From Candidatus Brocadia sinica JPN1 (lineage in GTDB: Bacteria > Planctomycetota > Brocadiia > Brocadiales > Brocadiaceae), in assembly GCF_000949635.1 (NCBI RefSeq), contig NZ_BAFN01000001.1, forward strand, positions 1,426,001 to 1,490,000: a stretch of DNA of 64,000 bases, given 5' to 3'. Positions 35,355 through 45,288 of the stretch are shown here, in pieces. Position numbers and translations under genes: made by a program. Each line of letters opens with the position of its first letter. The first letter of the stretch is position 1. Under the pieces are notes generated by a model. That model had not been told where the DNA came from. It did no database searches and saw nothing but the letters and a program-made list of their open reading frames with translations.

Positions 35355-36269
35355 CTATTTATGGAAAAAGTCCTGTTTCACACTAAAGGCCAAGCTAATG
35401 TGTGGTCGCAGATAAACAAACCAGAATACGATACCCACGAGAACAACACCACCGACGATATTCCCCATAGTGACCGGCAAGAGGTTATTTACAAAAAACC
35501 CACTCCAGGTAAGTTGCGAGAGGTCTAATGTTTTCCCCGCCATTTTTTCTGCAGCTGCAACGATGTCTGGATTTTTCCGGAGTACTATCCCGATAGGAAT
35601 AAAATACATGTTAGCCACACAGTGTTCGAATCCGCTGGCAACGAATCCGCCTATGGGAAATACAATGGAAAGAACTTTATCTGCCACGCTCCTCCCGCTA
35701 AAACACAACCAGACGGCAAGGCATACCATTGCATTGCAAAGGACACCCCGTGCCAAAGCCGTCTTAAAGGTGAGATTAACCTTTGTATGGGCAATTAACA
35801 GCGCCTTCGCACCGACCATATTATGGAAAAATTCCCATTGGTGTGTTTTATACATCCAGCAGACCATCGTTAAGCTGCCGACTAAATTGCCAAGAAATGA
35901 AATGATCCAGTTATTCAGTAGTTCACGCGTTGTAATCCTTTTGCCAACATATCCCATAATAATGAGGCAGTTGCCGGTAAAGAGTTCCGCGCCTCCAATG
36001 ACAACAAGCATAAGACCAAGAGAGAATACAATGCCTGCAATGAGTGAAGTAAGCCCATAGTGCAGGGTAGAGTCGCATGTTACAAAGGTGGCAAATTGCG
36101 CGCCGATTCCAATATAGACCCCAGCCAAAATGCCCAGAATAAAGGTCTGTGCAAAGCTTAACCTTGCCTTTGCGGTAGCGACTTTGTCGATTCGGGAGGC
36201 AATTTGCGGGGGTGAATAGGCATCTATATCTATGACCTGGATAGTTTTTGGAACATTATTTTCTACCAT
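35355..36269 (-). CDS. Formate/nitrite transporter (FNT) family channel, second copy
   Basis: About 304 residues from ATG 36269, which has AAAGGAGA 11 nt upstream. Six-helix FNT fold with the pore signatures GAELFTGNCLI, ALARGVLCNAMVCLAVWL and the central His in GFEHCVANMYFIP. FNT channels pass formate, nitrite or hydrosulfide. In an anammox-type genome nitrite is the likely solute (inference). It follows the first FNT gene after only 17 bp. The N-terminal ~60 residues (KTIQVIDIDAYSPPQIASRI) are a cytoplasmic extension shared with the upstream copy. Confidence 0.92.
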   Translation of the reverse strand: MVENNVPKTIQVIDIDAYSPPQIASRIDKVATAKARLSFAQTFILGILAGVYIGIGAQFATFVTCDSTLHYGLTSLIAGIVFSLGLMLVVIGGAELFTGNCLIIMGYVGKRITTRELLNNWIISFLGNLVGSLTMVCWMYKTHQWEFFHNMVGAKALLIAHTKVNLTFKTALARGVLCNAMVCLAVWLCFSGRSVADKVLSIVFPIGGFVASGFEHCVANMYFIPIGIVLRKNPDIVAAAEKMAGKTLDLSQLTWSGFFVNNLLPVTMGNIVGGVVLVGIVFWFVYLRPHISLAFSVKQDFFHK

Positions 36270-36286
36270 ATCTTCGGTCTCCTTTA

Positions 36287-37186
36287 TTATTTTTTTGAAG
36301 GACGTAAATAGATAAACCAATATACACCTGCAATGAGTACAATACCGCCAAACAGGTTTCCAAGAACGACAGGGAAGAGATTATCTATCAAAAAACCTTT
36401 AAAAAAGGTAAGGTTTGAAAGGTCCAATTTTCCCTCGTGCACCTTTTCTGCGGCTGCAAGGACAGCGCTGTTGCCTTTGAGAACAAGGCCCATCGGGATG
36501 AGCCACATATTGACGACACAGTGCTCAAATCCACAAGCGATGAGACAAGATATGGGCCAGAGTAATGCCAGTATTTTATCCATATTACTTCTGCCACTAT
36601 AACATAACCAGATACCCAGACATACCAGGGCATTGCAGAGCACTCCTCTCGAAAAGGCAGCGCCAAATGGTATATTTACTTTGTCATTGGCTGCAAGCAC
36701 AATTTTAGCGCCAAGGAGATGGTTGTTGATCGTCCATTGGTTGGAGTTGTATATCCATAAAACGAGGGTTAATGCGCCGATAAAATTACCAATAAATGCA
36801 ATAATTAAATTTCTGGCCAGGTCTTTTCCGGTAATTTTTCTGGCCATAAAAGACATCGCGATAAGACAGTTTCCGGTAAAAAGCTCTGCGCCGGCGATTA
36901 CAATTAAAACGAGGGCCAGGGTAAAGGCAACTCCTCCTACCAGCTGATTTAAACCATAATTAGAGGTTGCCGTATGTGTTACGAGCATGGAAAGCTGCAT
37001 CCCCAATGCAATAAATACGCCGGCAAGAATACTTAAGGCAAATGTCGTTAACGTACTCAGCTGCGACTTTGCAACGCCTACTTGTCCCACCCTGTCGGCC
37101 ATTTTTGCTGGCGCATAGGCATCGATCTCAATAACCGGCATGGCATATTCCTGCGTATTTATACCACTATTCTGCGCATCAGTCAT
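36287..37186 (-). CDS. Formate/nitrite transporter (FNT) family channel, first copy
   Basis: 299 residues, close relative of the downstream copy: IEIDAYAPAKMADRVGQVGVAK, GAELFTGNCLIAMSF, AFSRGVLCNALVCLGIWLCYSG, GFEHCVVNMWLIPMG. Together the pair looks like a tandem duplication that has diverged, perhaps with different substrate preference or used at different nitrite levels. The upstream gap holds a hairpin at 37241-37267. RBS GGGAGGTAATG-type sequence precedes the ATG. Confidence 0.92.
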   Translation of the reverse strand: MTDAQNSGINTQEYAMPVIEIDAYAPAKMADRVGQVGVAKSQLSTLTTFALSILAGVFIALGMQLSMLVTHTATSNYGLNQLVGGVAFTLALVLIVIAGAELFTGNCLIAMSFMARKITGKDLARNLIIAFIGNFIGALTLVLWIYNSNQWTINNHLLGAKIVLAANDKVNIPFGAAFSRGVLCNALVCLGIWLCYSGRSNMDKILALLWPISCLIACGFEHCVVNMWLIPMGLVLKGNSAVLAAAEKVHEGKLDLSNLTFFKGFLIDNLFPVVLGNLFGGIVLIAGVYWFIYLRPSKK

Positions 37187-37240
37187 ACATTACCTCCCTT
37201 CATTTCATTTGTTTAATGTTGAGGATTTCACAATTGTGGT

Positions 37241-37267
37241 GCAGAGCGAAGAGCATCTTCGCTCTGC
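37241..37267. repeat. Palindromic repeat, AGAGCGAAGAGC family
   Basis: GCAGAGCGAAGA (37241-37252) pairs perfectly with TCTTCGCTCTGC (37256-37267) around a 3-nt loop. A near-identical element lies at 61500-61526. The rest of the 37187-37546 gap, between the TDT gene's end and the FNT start, shows no gene. Confidence 0.85.
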
Positions 37268-37546
37268 AGTAAAAAAGCATAATTTATTATATATAATTAA
37301 TTCATTTATACTGAATATTCAGCTTACACATATCCCCTGACAGTGAGTAACCAATTAAAAATCATCTGATTTGGAAAAGGTCTGTGCTAAGTACGCTGGC
37401 GACGGATTATTGCCCGACGATTTTTGATAACCTTGTTTACCGCCGCAGTTTTATTGCAAAAACCAAAAAATCAACTCAATGCAGATGCGGTTTCTAAAGA
37501 TAGCATCAAGTTCTGAGATTCAATCTCAGAACTTAATGCAAGGAGT

Positions 37547-38641
37547 TTAACCTTTCACAGCAGAGGTCATCTGAGGCTGAACAATCTTTTCCTCCTTCTT
37601 TAGCGTTGCCTCTTTTGCTGTCGCCGCTTTCACCATGGAAATTATCATATTCACAAAGATAAAACCCCATGCGATGTACGCGGCATAGATGAAATAACTA
37701 GAAATATTAGCGATAAAAGGGAGTTGAATAGCCTGAGAAAGTCTTATGGTACAGACTGTATACATGCCTAAAGGGAAGACCATGCCCCAGTAGAGGGGGG
37801 AATATTTAAACGGCGTTCTATTATAGATATACTTCCATACCCCAATGATTACCAGAAACGGTATCCACCACGTGCCAAACGACCAGAAAAACAGGGTGAG
37901 CCCCTTTGTGAATCCCAGGAAATCGGCATAGGGTCCCTCTATTTTAGGGATATTTATACATAAGATAGATCCGGCCAGGGTTGTGATGGCGAGCGCACCC
38001 ATATTAATCCAGTAAGGAGGCACAAGCGCATCCGGGGATACCTTGAAAAACACGAGCCGATAAATAATGAGCGTAATAAGGATCATGTAAAGGAAGGAAC
38101 CAATCATCCACCACACGAATGAGGAAAACATGACAAAGCTGCCAGATCCCCCGAATTTCGGCGCAAGCAAGGCGCCAAGTACGGCGACAGATTGTGTTCC
38201 AACAGTGGCGATCAGCCATCCACCATGCATTACAACTTCAATCCTTTGATCACACTTGATAAAGAGCACACTAAAAGCGGACAATGAAACGATCGTCCAG
38301 AGAAAGATGCCAAAATACCAAAATATCTTCGCAACTTCCGGTTGGTTTACCACTGTAACGAATTGAGCCCCCAGCACGTTTGTTCCTGCAACGGTGGTAA
38401 AAAAAACAAGACTCAATTTCGGATTTGAAAAATCATTGTAGAGATTACTCCAGAACATTCTTACCCGGAGTACTTGGAGCGATAGAACCGTGGCATATGC
38501 AAAGAGGTTTATATAAAAGAGTGCATATGCAATACCTTGAAAACCTAAAAGACCGGATGCAATTGAAATTATACCCGTGGACATTACCATTGCAAAATAC
38601 GCAGGATGGAATGTTTTTATTGAATTCCGAATAACACTCAT
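37547..38641 (-). CDS. TDT-family (TehA/SLAC1-like) transporter
   Basis: 364 residues with about ten membrane helices. The start (IKTFHPAYFAMVMSTGIISIAS) and the FWSFGTWWIPFLVIIGVWKY segment match the tellurite-resistance/dicarboxylate transporter family, which includes TehA and plant SLAC1 anion channels. The substrate cannot be read from sequence. Its place upstream of two FNT channels on the same strand suggests small anions (nitrate, nitrite, chloride or sulfite). It is transcribed into the FNT pair, but a 360-bp gap separates them, so they may be separate units. Confidence 0.85.
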   Translation of the reverse strand: MSVIRNSIKTFHPAYFAMVMSTGIISIASGLLGFQGIAYALFYINLFAYATVLSLQVLRVRMFWSNLYNDFSNPKLSLVFFTTVAGTNVLGAQFVTVVNQPEVAKIFWYFGIFLWTIVSLSAFSVLFIKCDQRIEVVMHGGWLIATVGTQSVAVLGALLAPKFGGSGSFVMFSSFVWWMIGSFLYMILITLIIYRLVFFKVSPDALVPPYWINMGALAITTLAGSILCINIPKIEGPYADFLGFTKGLTLFFWSFGTWWIPFLVIIGVWKYIYNRTPFKYSPLYWGMVFPLGMYTVCTIRLSQAIQLPFIANISSYFIYAAYIAWGFIFVNMIISMVKAATAKEATLKKEEKIVQPQMTSAVKG

Positions 38642-39018
38642 TTGCTCAATACCCTTTTCTAAAATGTTGACCGATAAGATGACTAACCCCCTAAATAACG
38701 AACAAATAATATTCCAAAGTAAATAATTTATTTATATATATTTTCCCGGATGCAAATACCTGTGCATGTTGACTTTATCGATCGGGATGATTTTCACCTC
38801 CTATCAACGTCAGTTAAATAACAAAATTGCATTTCAAAGCTGTTATGGGTATTTCAACTTGCTGGCTGAAGTTTCTCCGCTATTTTTGTGGCGTGGAAAT
38901 AAAAATACATTGCTTTTTGATTATATTCTGCTTTATTATTAACAAGTTTCAATAATTGTTATTTATTATAGCACAAATAAGACAGACTGACAGATAAAAT
39001 AATTTTCGGAGGTAACTT
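38642..39018. other. Divergent intergenic region, no gene
   Basis: This 377-bp AT-rich gap separates the TDT gene (minus) from the ScdA_N-type gene (plus). On the minus strand near 38795 there is AGGAGGTGAAAATC, a strong ribosome-site look-alike, but no start codon follows at usable distance. Near 38985 TATTATAG precedes the plus gene and could be a -10 box, without a clear -35. No repeat seen. Confidence 0.4.
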
Positions 39019-39216
39019 ATGGGAGAGAAAATGATTATTACGAAGGATATGATTATTAATGATGTTATAAAAAAATATCCAAAAACAATTACTATTTTTA
39101 GTAAATTTAAGGTGGATTCCTGTTGCGGTGGTGGGGCGAGTATTGAAAAAACGGCGGGAATGAGTGGTGTGGATATAGATTCTTTACTTCAGGCGCTGAA
39201 TAAAGCTGCAGTATAG
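39019..39216 (+). CDS. Stand-alone ScdA_N (DUF542) domain protein
   Basis: A 65-residue protein: DMIINDVIKKYPKTITIFSKF, then VDSCCGGGASIEKTA. This CCGGG pattern is the N-terminal domain of ScdA/YtfE (RIC) di-iron proteins that repair nitrosatively damaged Fe-S centres; here it occurs alone, without the haemerythrin-like part. Short homologues occur near nitrogen-oxide and Fe-S genes in anaerobes. A strong GGAGG lies 8 nt before the ATG. Its position beside nitrite channels suggests a NO or nitrite stress role (inference). Confidence 0.85.
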   Translation: MGEKMIITKDMIINDVIKKYPKTITIFSKFKVDSCCGGGASIEKTAGMSGVDIDSLLQALNKAAV

Positions 39217-39337
39217 CAGAAAGCAAATAGGCCGTGGCTGTTTCATTGCCATTGTGATTTCAGCCGGAACAAACTGTGTTTTAGTATGTCTCCATGGTAA
39301 ATGCATGGTTATCCACAATTTTTAATATCATTAATTC

Positions 39338-40873
39338 ATGCTGGCAAAAGTCAAGAGTGTTGCCGTTTTCGGTATAGATGCGTACTTGCTGGATATTGAA
39401 GTTTATGTCGCCACGGGTGACATGCCTTATATTGCCATCGTTGGTTTACCGGACACTGCGGTTAAGGAGAGCCGTGACAGGGTAAAGGCGGCAGTCAATA
39501 ATAGCGGTTATAGGTTTCCTTATAAACCCATGACAATAAATCTTGCGCCAGCAGACCGCAAGAAAGAAGGCCCGGTTTTTGAATTACCCATAGCGGTTGG
39601 TATACTTATAGCAACACATCAAATCGAGATTCCAGATATCCAGGAATATGCCATTGTGGGCGAGCTATCTCTGGATGGCAGGCTGCGTCCTGTTAAGGGA
39701 TGTTTATCAATGGCGTTTAAGTGTAAAGAACTGGGGATAAAAAAATTTTTGCTTCCCCCTGAAAATGCGTCTGAGGCTGCTGTCGTTGACGGACTTGACA
39801 TTATTCCCGTTGAAACCCTGGCAGATACCGTAGGGATTCTGACCAATTCTTCCCCCTTTACACCGTATCGGATTGACCTGGAAGCAGTGTTCAAGGAGTC
39901 TTCCGACTACGATATGGATTTTGCTGACGTAAAAGGGCAGGAGCATGTCAAACGGGCATTGACAGTTGCCGTTGCGGGAAGTCATAATGTGATAATGGTA
40001 GGACCGCCCGGCGCCGGCAAAACTATGCTTGCACAGCGTATCCCGACAATCATGCCTCGCCTCACCTTAGAGGAAGCCCTGGATACAACCAAGATTTATA
40101 GCGTATTAGGCATCCTCGGGCCGAGACAGTCATTAATTGCAACACGGCCTTTTCGTGCTCCGCACCATACGATTAGTACCGCCGGGTTAATTGGCGGTGG
40201 TTCATTTCCAAGGCCCGGCGAGATTAGCATTTCACACAATGGCGTGCTTTTTTTAGATGAACTCCCGGAATTTGAACGAAAGACACTGGAAGTGCTTCGT
40301 CAGCCCCTTGAGACAGGCAATGTGACGATTTCCCGCGCCTTGAATTCCGTCACCTATCCTGCCAATTTTATGCTGGTATGTGCCATGAATCCCTGTCCGT
40401 GCGGATATTACACGGACAACCGGAGAGAATGCCATTGTACGCCGCACCAAATTCAGAGGTACATGTCAAAGGTCTCGGGCCCGTTATTAGACAGAATGGA
40501 TATTCAAATAGAGGTGCCAGCCGTACGGTATAGTGAGCTTGTTACAGAGAGGGAAATGCAATCTTCTGTGGATATACGGGAAAAAGTGACGGTTGCCCGC
40601 ACAATGCAAAAAGGGAGGTTTGAAGGCCAGCCAATAAAAGCAAATGCGCATATGTCTTCCAAACAAGTCAAAAAGTACTGTGTAATGGAGAAATCCGCAG
40701 AGACGTTGCTTCATCAGGCACTGACGGAATTGGGTCTTTCGGCACGCGGATACACTAAGATTTTAAAAGTTGCACGCACCATTGCAGACCTTGACGAGAG
40801 TGAACATGTAAAAGTAGAGCACGTATCTGAAGCGATACAATACCGGGGTCTTGACAGGAGTTTATGGAAATGA
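39338..40873 (+). CDS. YifB/ComM-family Mg-chelatase-like AAA+ ATPase
   Basis: 511 residues. N-terminal ChlI domain (GLPDTAVKESRDRVKAAVNN), then an AAA+ module with Walker A (GPPGAGKTML), Walker B region (GVLFLDELPEF), a Cys-rich insert (CAMNPCPCGYYTDNRRECHC) and a C-terminal domain with SARGYTKILKVARTIADL. ComM/YifB proteins are helicases aiding branch migration in natural transformation. The start has no upstream rival. The stop overlaps the next gene by 4-10 nt. Confidence 0.92.
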   Translation: MLAKVKSVAVFGIDAYLLDIEVYVATGDMPYIAIVGLPDTAVKESRDRVKAAVNNSGYRFPYKPMTINLAPADRKKEGPVFELPIAVGILIATHQIEIPDIQEYAIVGELSLDGRLRPVKGCLSMAFKCKELGIKKFLLPPENASEAAVVDGLDIIPVETLADTVGILTNSSPFTPYRIDLEAVFKESSDYDMDFADVKGQEHVKRALTVAVAGSHNVIMVGPPGAGKTMLAQRIPTIMPRLTLEEALDTTKIYSVLGILGPRQSLIATRPFRAPHHTISTAGLIGGGSFPRPGEISISHNGVLFLDELPEFERKTLEVLRQPLETGNVTISRALNSVTYPANFMLVCAMNPCPCGYYTDNRRECHCTPHQIQRYMSKVSGPLLDRMDIQIEVPAVRYSELVTEREMQSSVDIREKVTVARTMQKGRFEGQPIKANAHMSSKQVKKYCVMEKSAETLLHQALTELGLSARGYTKILKVARTIADLDESEHVKVEHVSEAIQYRGLDRSLWK

Positions 40874-42360
40874 ACGTCCTTTTGATAGACCCGCCTTTTT
40901 ATCGGTTTTTCAATTACTATAACCGATATTTCCCTCTGGGATTAAGTTATCTGTCCTCAGTACTGAAAAAAGCCGGGCATCAGGTGACTGTCTATGATGC
41001 CGACTGTAACAAAAATTCAAAGGGGATGGATTACACGAGATTGCCTGAAAAATATCGTATCTATTTGAAGGAATTGAAGAACCCGGAAAATCCGATCATA
41101 AAGGAGATTTCTGAAACCCTTGCACGATACCAACCGGATGTTATCGGAGTGACAGTTATGACCCCCAAGGCAGCCTCTGCGTTTACCATTGCCTCCCTTG
41201 CAAAAAAATATAATGAAAACTGTGCTGTTGTCTTTGGCGGTCCTCATGCAACTTTAAAGGCAGATGAGATCCTGAAAAATACGAGAGGTGTTGATTTTGT
41301 TGTAAGTGGAGAAGGCGAGGTTGTATTGGTTGAACTGGTAAACACATTACATACAAAAAATAACAATTTCAGTACCATACAGGGACTTTCCTATCGGCAG
41401 GGGGACAAGATTATCCACAACAGTACGAGAAATTTTATTGATAATTTAGATTGTCTTCCCTTTCCAGACAGAGAAACGTTACTCGGCCTGGATACTTATA
41501 CATCGGAAGATATGGGTTTGCTCATGGGCAGTCGTGGCTGTCCCTATAGCTGTTCCTATTGTGCAACGCAGATATGGACGAGAAAGGTACGGTATCGTTC
41601 CTTGGCAAATATTTTGGAAGAAATCAGGTATGTACACCAACGGTATGGCACCCGCCAGTTTACCTTTAAGGACGATTCTTTTACTGTTAACAGAAAGAGG
41701 GTCATGGAATTTTGCACTACATTAATTGATACTAACTTAAAAATCAATTGGGACTGCAATACGCGGGTGGATTTAGTGGATTTAGAACTCTTAAAGGCGA
41801 TGAAGAAGGCGGGATGTAATAGCATCAAGGTGGGGATTGAGTCAGGGAGTGAAAGGATATTAAAGTTAATGGACAAGGGCATTACCCTGAAACGCATAGG
41901 AGAAGCAGCAAGGCTTTTTCGAGAAGTGGGCATTCATTGGACGGCCTATTTTATGATGGGTATACCTACAGAGACCAGAGAAGATGTCCAAAAAACCCTG
42001 GATTTACTATATACAATAAAACCCAGTTTTGCCTCTATTGGCGTCTATGAGCCATTTCCGGGGACAAAACTCTTTGAAGTCGGCGTTGAGCATGGGCTTG
42101 TGAACAGAGAAATGTCCCACGAAGATTTCTTCACCCGTATACCGAGCGACTATTATCTGAAAGACGTGAATCAAAGAGTTGATACCATGGGCTATGAAGA
42201 TTTTGTCATGCTGGAAAACAAAGTAAAAAGCGCCTTTCATAATTATAATAGAGGCATTATGCGGATCTTTGAGAGGGCAAAGTCCAGAAGTCATGTCTAT
42301 TTACACAATCCCAGGATCTTTTTCAATGACATTGAAAAATTTTTAGGATGGATACGGTAG
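40870..42360 (+). CDS. B12-binding-domain radical SAM protein
   Basis: Residues 1 to about 165 form a cobalamin-binding-like domain (PPFYRF, LGLSYLSSVLKKAGHQVTVYDAD, VFGGPHATLKADEIL); the canonical DxHxxG is not seen, as is common in this group. The radical SAM core has CPYSCSYC (Cys 224, 228, 231) for the 4Fe-4S cluster and WDCNTRVDLV and GIESGSERIL further on. Similar proteins modify lipids such as hopanoids or bacteriochlorophyll, or act as methyltransferases; the substrate here is unknown. ATG 40864 or 40870 overlaps the yifB end. The sugar transferase gene follows after 64 bp. Confidence 0.85.
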   Translation: MNVLLIDPPFYRFFNYYNRYFPLGLSYLSSVLKKAGHQVTVYDADCNKNSKGMDYTRLPEKYRIYLKELKNPENPIIKEISETLARYQPDVIGVTVMTPKAASAFTIASLAKKYNENCAVVFGGPHATLKADEILKNTRGVDFVVSGEGEVVLVELVNTLHTKNNNFSTIQGLSYRQGDKIIHNSTRNFIDNLDCLPFPDRETLLGLDTYTSEDMGLLMGSRGCPYSCSYCATQIWTRKVRYRSLANILEEIRYVHQRYGTRQFTFKDDSFTVNRKRVMEFCTTLIDTNLKINWDCNTRVDLVDLELLKAMKKAGCNSIKVGIESGSERILKLMDKGITLKRIGEAARLFREVGIHWTAYFMMGIPTETREDVQKTLDLLYTIKPSFASIGVYEPFPGTKLFEVGVEHGLVNREMSHEDFFTRIPSDYYLKDVNQRVDTMGYEDFVMLENKVKSAFHNYNRGIMRIFERAKSRSHVYLHNPRIFFNDIEKFLGWIR

Positions 42361-42424
42361 CTGTAAATGAAAATTAAAAAAATCGAAAGGTAAAATAAGG
42401 TTTTATCCCACATAAAATGAAATT

Positions 42425-43816
42425 ATGACAATAAAGATTTTTAATTATCCCATCGCAAAAAGACTCATTTTGCTCATAGTAGGGGATTTGCTGATTGTCA
42501 ATGGCTCAATCTTTTTATCGGCGATAATTCGCCTGGGTTTGAGTGGTGGCTGTGAATACCTGAGAAGTAATTCCGCATCATTTGCATTGACAGCCTTAGC
42601 TTTTCTCTTTACGTTTTTCTTTTTCGAACTTTACGATATCCGAAAGGATTTCAAATCCATCGGAAATATCCTAACGATTGCCTTTGCGTCTGGCAGCGCC
42701 TTTATTATTACAACGTTTTTATTTTATATAAGCTGGTCTTTGCGGATAGGACGAGGGGTATTTATTATCAATGGTGTATTAATTACCCTTTTTATCATCG
42801 GCTGGAGGCTTTTATACAGCTATATGCTGGATCAACCCATTTTTAAGAGAAATGTATTAATTATTGGCGCCGGCTGGGCTGGAAAAACTATTTTACAAGA
42901 AATAAGCAGGTCGAAAAAATCTGGGTTACGGTTGGTAGGTTTTATTGATGATGACCCGGCGAAGCAAGGGAAACTTATTGGCGGGTTTCCTGTATTCGGT
43001 AACCGATATAGTTTGAATACGGTGATACATCAAAATGAAATTGGTTTGGTCGTAAATGCTATTACCCATGAAAAACATGCTGATCTCATTAAGGCACTGA
43101 TTAATTGTTCTTGGAATGGAGTGGATATTGTCGACATGCCTACCCTTTACGAACAGCTCACGGGGAAAATACCGTTTAAACATATTAATGATATGTGGAT
43201 GTTGCACGTTGTTATTAGTAAACCCAAATTGTATGGTAAATTGGTTAAGCCCATTATTGAAGTATTTTTTGCATTGATGTTATTTGTGTTATTAATACCG
43301 GCCATGATAATTATAGCCATAGTAGTGAAAATGAGTTCCAGGGGCGGTGTTTTTTATACGCAAGAACGTATCGGTAAAGACGGTACAGAATTTACCATAA
43401 TAAAATTCCGTACCATGGTAGAGAACGCGGAATCAAATACCGGTGCAGTTTATGCAGCAGATAACGACCCCAGGATTACAAAGGCCGGAAGGTTTTTGAG
43501 AAAGTGGAGGCTGGATGAGATTCCTCAATTGCTCAATGTAATTAAGGGAGAAATGAGTTTGGTTGGGCCACGGCCGGAAAGGCACATCTTTATCAGGGAG
43601 TTTGAGGAAAAGATACCTTTTTATACCCAGCGGCTTGCAGTCAGGCCTGGATTAACTGGCTGGGCGCAGGTAAAGTATCCTTATGCATCTTCAATAGAAC
43701 AAACAGAAGAAAAATTGCAGTATGACCTCTATTATATTAAAAATATGTCCTTTATTCTGGATGTAGTGGTAGTACTGAAGACGATAAAGGTTGTTTTGTT
43801 TGGAAGTGGAAAATGA
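42425..43816 (+). CDS. Polyprenyl-phosphate sugar-1-phosphate transferase (exopolysaccharide initiation)
   Basis: 463 residues. The first half has four membrane helices and a Rossmann-like CoA-binding-type domain (LIIGAGWAGKTILQEI). The C-terminal catalytic domain has a fifth helix (LMLFVLLIPAMIIIAIVVKM) and the bacterial sugar transferase motifs GGVFYTQERIGKDG, IIKFRTM, RKWRLDEIPQLLNV and GEMSLVGPRPE. It starts a repeat unit on undecaprenyl phosphate. The sugar (glucose or galactose) cannot be told. It likely starts capsule or matrix polysaccharide. Confidence 0.93.
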   Translation: MTIKIFNYPIAKRLILLIVGDLLIVNGSIFLSAIIRLGLSGGCEYLRSNSASFALTALAFLFTFFFFELYDIRKDFKSIGNILTIAFASGSAFIITTFLFYISWSLRIGRGVFIINGVLITLFIIGWRLLYSYMLDQPIFKRNVLIIGAGWAGKTILQEISRSKKSGLRLVGFIDDDPAKQGKLIGGFPVFGNRYSLNTVIHQNEIGLVVNAITHEKHADLIKALINCSWNGVDIVDMPTLYEQLTGKIPFKHINDMWMLHVVISKPKLYGKLVKPIIEVFFALMLFVLLIPAMIIIAIVVKMSSRGGVFYTQERIGKDGTEFTIIKFRTMVENAESNTGAVYAADNDPRITKAGRFLRKWRLDEIPQLLNVIKGEMSLVGPRPERHIFIREFEEKIPFYTQRLAVRPGLTGWAQVKYPYASSIEQTEEKLQYDLYYIKNMSFILDVVVVLKTIKVVLFGSGK

Positions 43817-43850
43817 AAATGATACAAATAGGTGACTCCTTGCTGAGCGT

Positions 43851-45272
43851 TTACTCTTGTTTTGCCTTCCCGGCCGTTTTGTTCTTCGCTATTTTTTCCT
43901 TCAGCCGGTAAGCTTCCTCGATACTATGTAATGCCTCCTGAAGCTCGGGCGATATTTCTAATGCCCGCTTATATTCAGCAATTGCATCCTCGATCTGCCC
44001 CTCTTTTTGATAAACATCTCCAAGCATATGGTGAGCAGCAGCCAGCTTTGGATTGTGCTCAATTATTTTTTTCATGTCAGCAGAGGCATCAGGTAGTCTG
44101 CCATTTTCCAAGTAAAGTACGCCACGGTTGTAAAGCGCCAAAAGATCGTTTGGCGTAAGCCTTAAAACTTCATTATATTCATCAATAGCTTCTGGCTTCA
44201 TTCCTTTTTCCGAGTAGATTACTCCTAAGTTAAAATGGGCGCCTGCATGGTTTTTGTTTAAAGACAGCGTTTTTTTGAATATAGAAACAGCCTCATCATA
44301 AGCCTTGTTTTTTGTATAGGCTACCCCCAGATTATTATAAGCTTCTCCAAAATTTGGACTGATTTCAATCGCTTTTTTGTATGTGGCAATTGCATCGTCA
44401 ATCATTCCTTTATCGACATAGGCAGCGCCAAGATTATTATACACTTCTTTAAAATCTTCTTTATTTTGTAAGGCCTCTTTATACGCCACGATCGCTTCAT
44501 CCTTTTTTCCCTGTAATGCAAGTGATACACCTTTATTGTTATAAAGCATGGCAAGTCTGTTTTTTGCCTCTTTATGGTTGAGGTCTATGGATAGTACCCT
44601 TCTATATGTGAGAATGGCATTGTCAGGCGACCCGTTTGATTCATATAAGGAGGCAAGATCAAAAAGCAGACCCGTGTCTTTGGGGATGAAATTGGCGGCC
44701 TTTTCAAAAGAGGAAACAGAGTCTGATATTTGCCCTTTTTTCTTGTAAAGGTATGCAATACTTCTATAGCTTTCTGCAAGTTTCGGGTTGATTTCAACGG
44801 CCTTCTTGTAAGAGGAAATGGCATCATTAATCATCCCTTTGCTGGCATAGGCATTCCCTAAGTTATGAAATACTTCTGCATCCCGCGGATTCATCGCCAG
44901 GGCTTTTTTATAAGAGTTAATGGCATCATCAAAAAGCGCCTTTTTGTTGAAAATATTCCCTAGGTTGTAATATGCCTCGGAATCATTAGGGTTAATTTCA
45001 AGAACTTTATTAAATTCACGAATGGCTTCATCGAGATGGGCATTTCTATAGTAAAGAATGCCGAGATTAAAGTGCGCGTTAAGATTGGAAGGGTCCTGCA
45101 GGACTATTTTTTGGTATTTTTTCATGATTTCTCTATCGAGAATTTCACCTTCCGGAGATGCAGACATTGCAAGTTTAAGGCACAAAAAGAAGGAAACACC
45201 GATCATACCGAAATAGGGATATCTTATTGTATTGCCTTGTACAAACCATTTTTTTTGTAAGTTTTTGCTCAT
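43851..45272 (-). CDS. Exported or anchored TPR-repeat protein
   Basis: 473 residues with a hydrophobic N-terminal segment (MIGVSFFLCLKLAMSAS) that is a signal or anchor, then about 12 consecutive tetratricopeptide repeats (pattern NLGxxYxxKGxxDEAIxxYKKALxxNP) from about residue 55 to 455. TPRs bind partner proteins; the partner is unknown. The ending is basic. It is convergent with the sugar transferase gene. Downstream of the PH-domain gene's stop by 16 bp on the same strand it might be cotranscribed. Confidence 0.9.
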   Translation of the reverse strand: MSKNLQKKWFVQGNTIRYPYFGMIGVSFFLCLKLAMSASPEGEILDREIMKKYQKIVLQDPSNLNAHFNLGILYYRNAHLDEAIREFNKVLEINPNDSEAYYNLGNIFNKKALFDDAINSYKKALAMNPRDAEVFHNLGNAYASKGMINDAISSYKKAVEINPKLAESYRSIAYLYKKKGQISDSVSSFEKAANFIPKDTGLLFDLASLYESNGSPDNAILTYRRVLSIDLNHKEAKNRLAMLYNNKGVSLALQGKKDEAIVAYKEALQNKEDFKEVYNNLGAAYVDKGMIDDAIATYKKAIEISPNFGEAYNNLGVAYTKNKAYDEAVSIFKKTLSLNKNHAGAHFNLGVIYSEKGMKPEAIDEYNEVLRLTPNDLLALYNRGVLYLENGRLPDASADMKKIIEHNPKLAAAHHMLGDVYQKEGQIEDAIAEYKRALEISPELQEALHSIEEAYRLKEKIAKNKTAGKAKQE

Positions 45273-45288
45273 GAAAAATCGCTAAAAG

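Noticed and set aside
38780-38830. Small minus-strand gene after AGGAGGTGAAAATC
   Set aside because: The ribosome-site-like sequence has no start codon at usable distance and the downstream frame is not gene-like.
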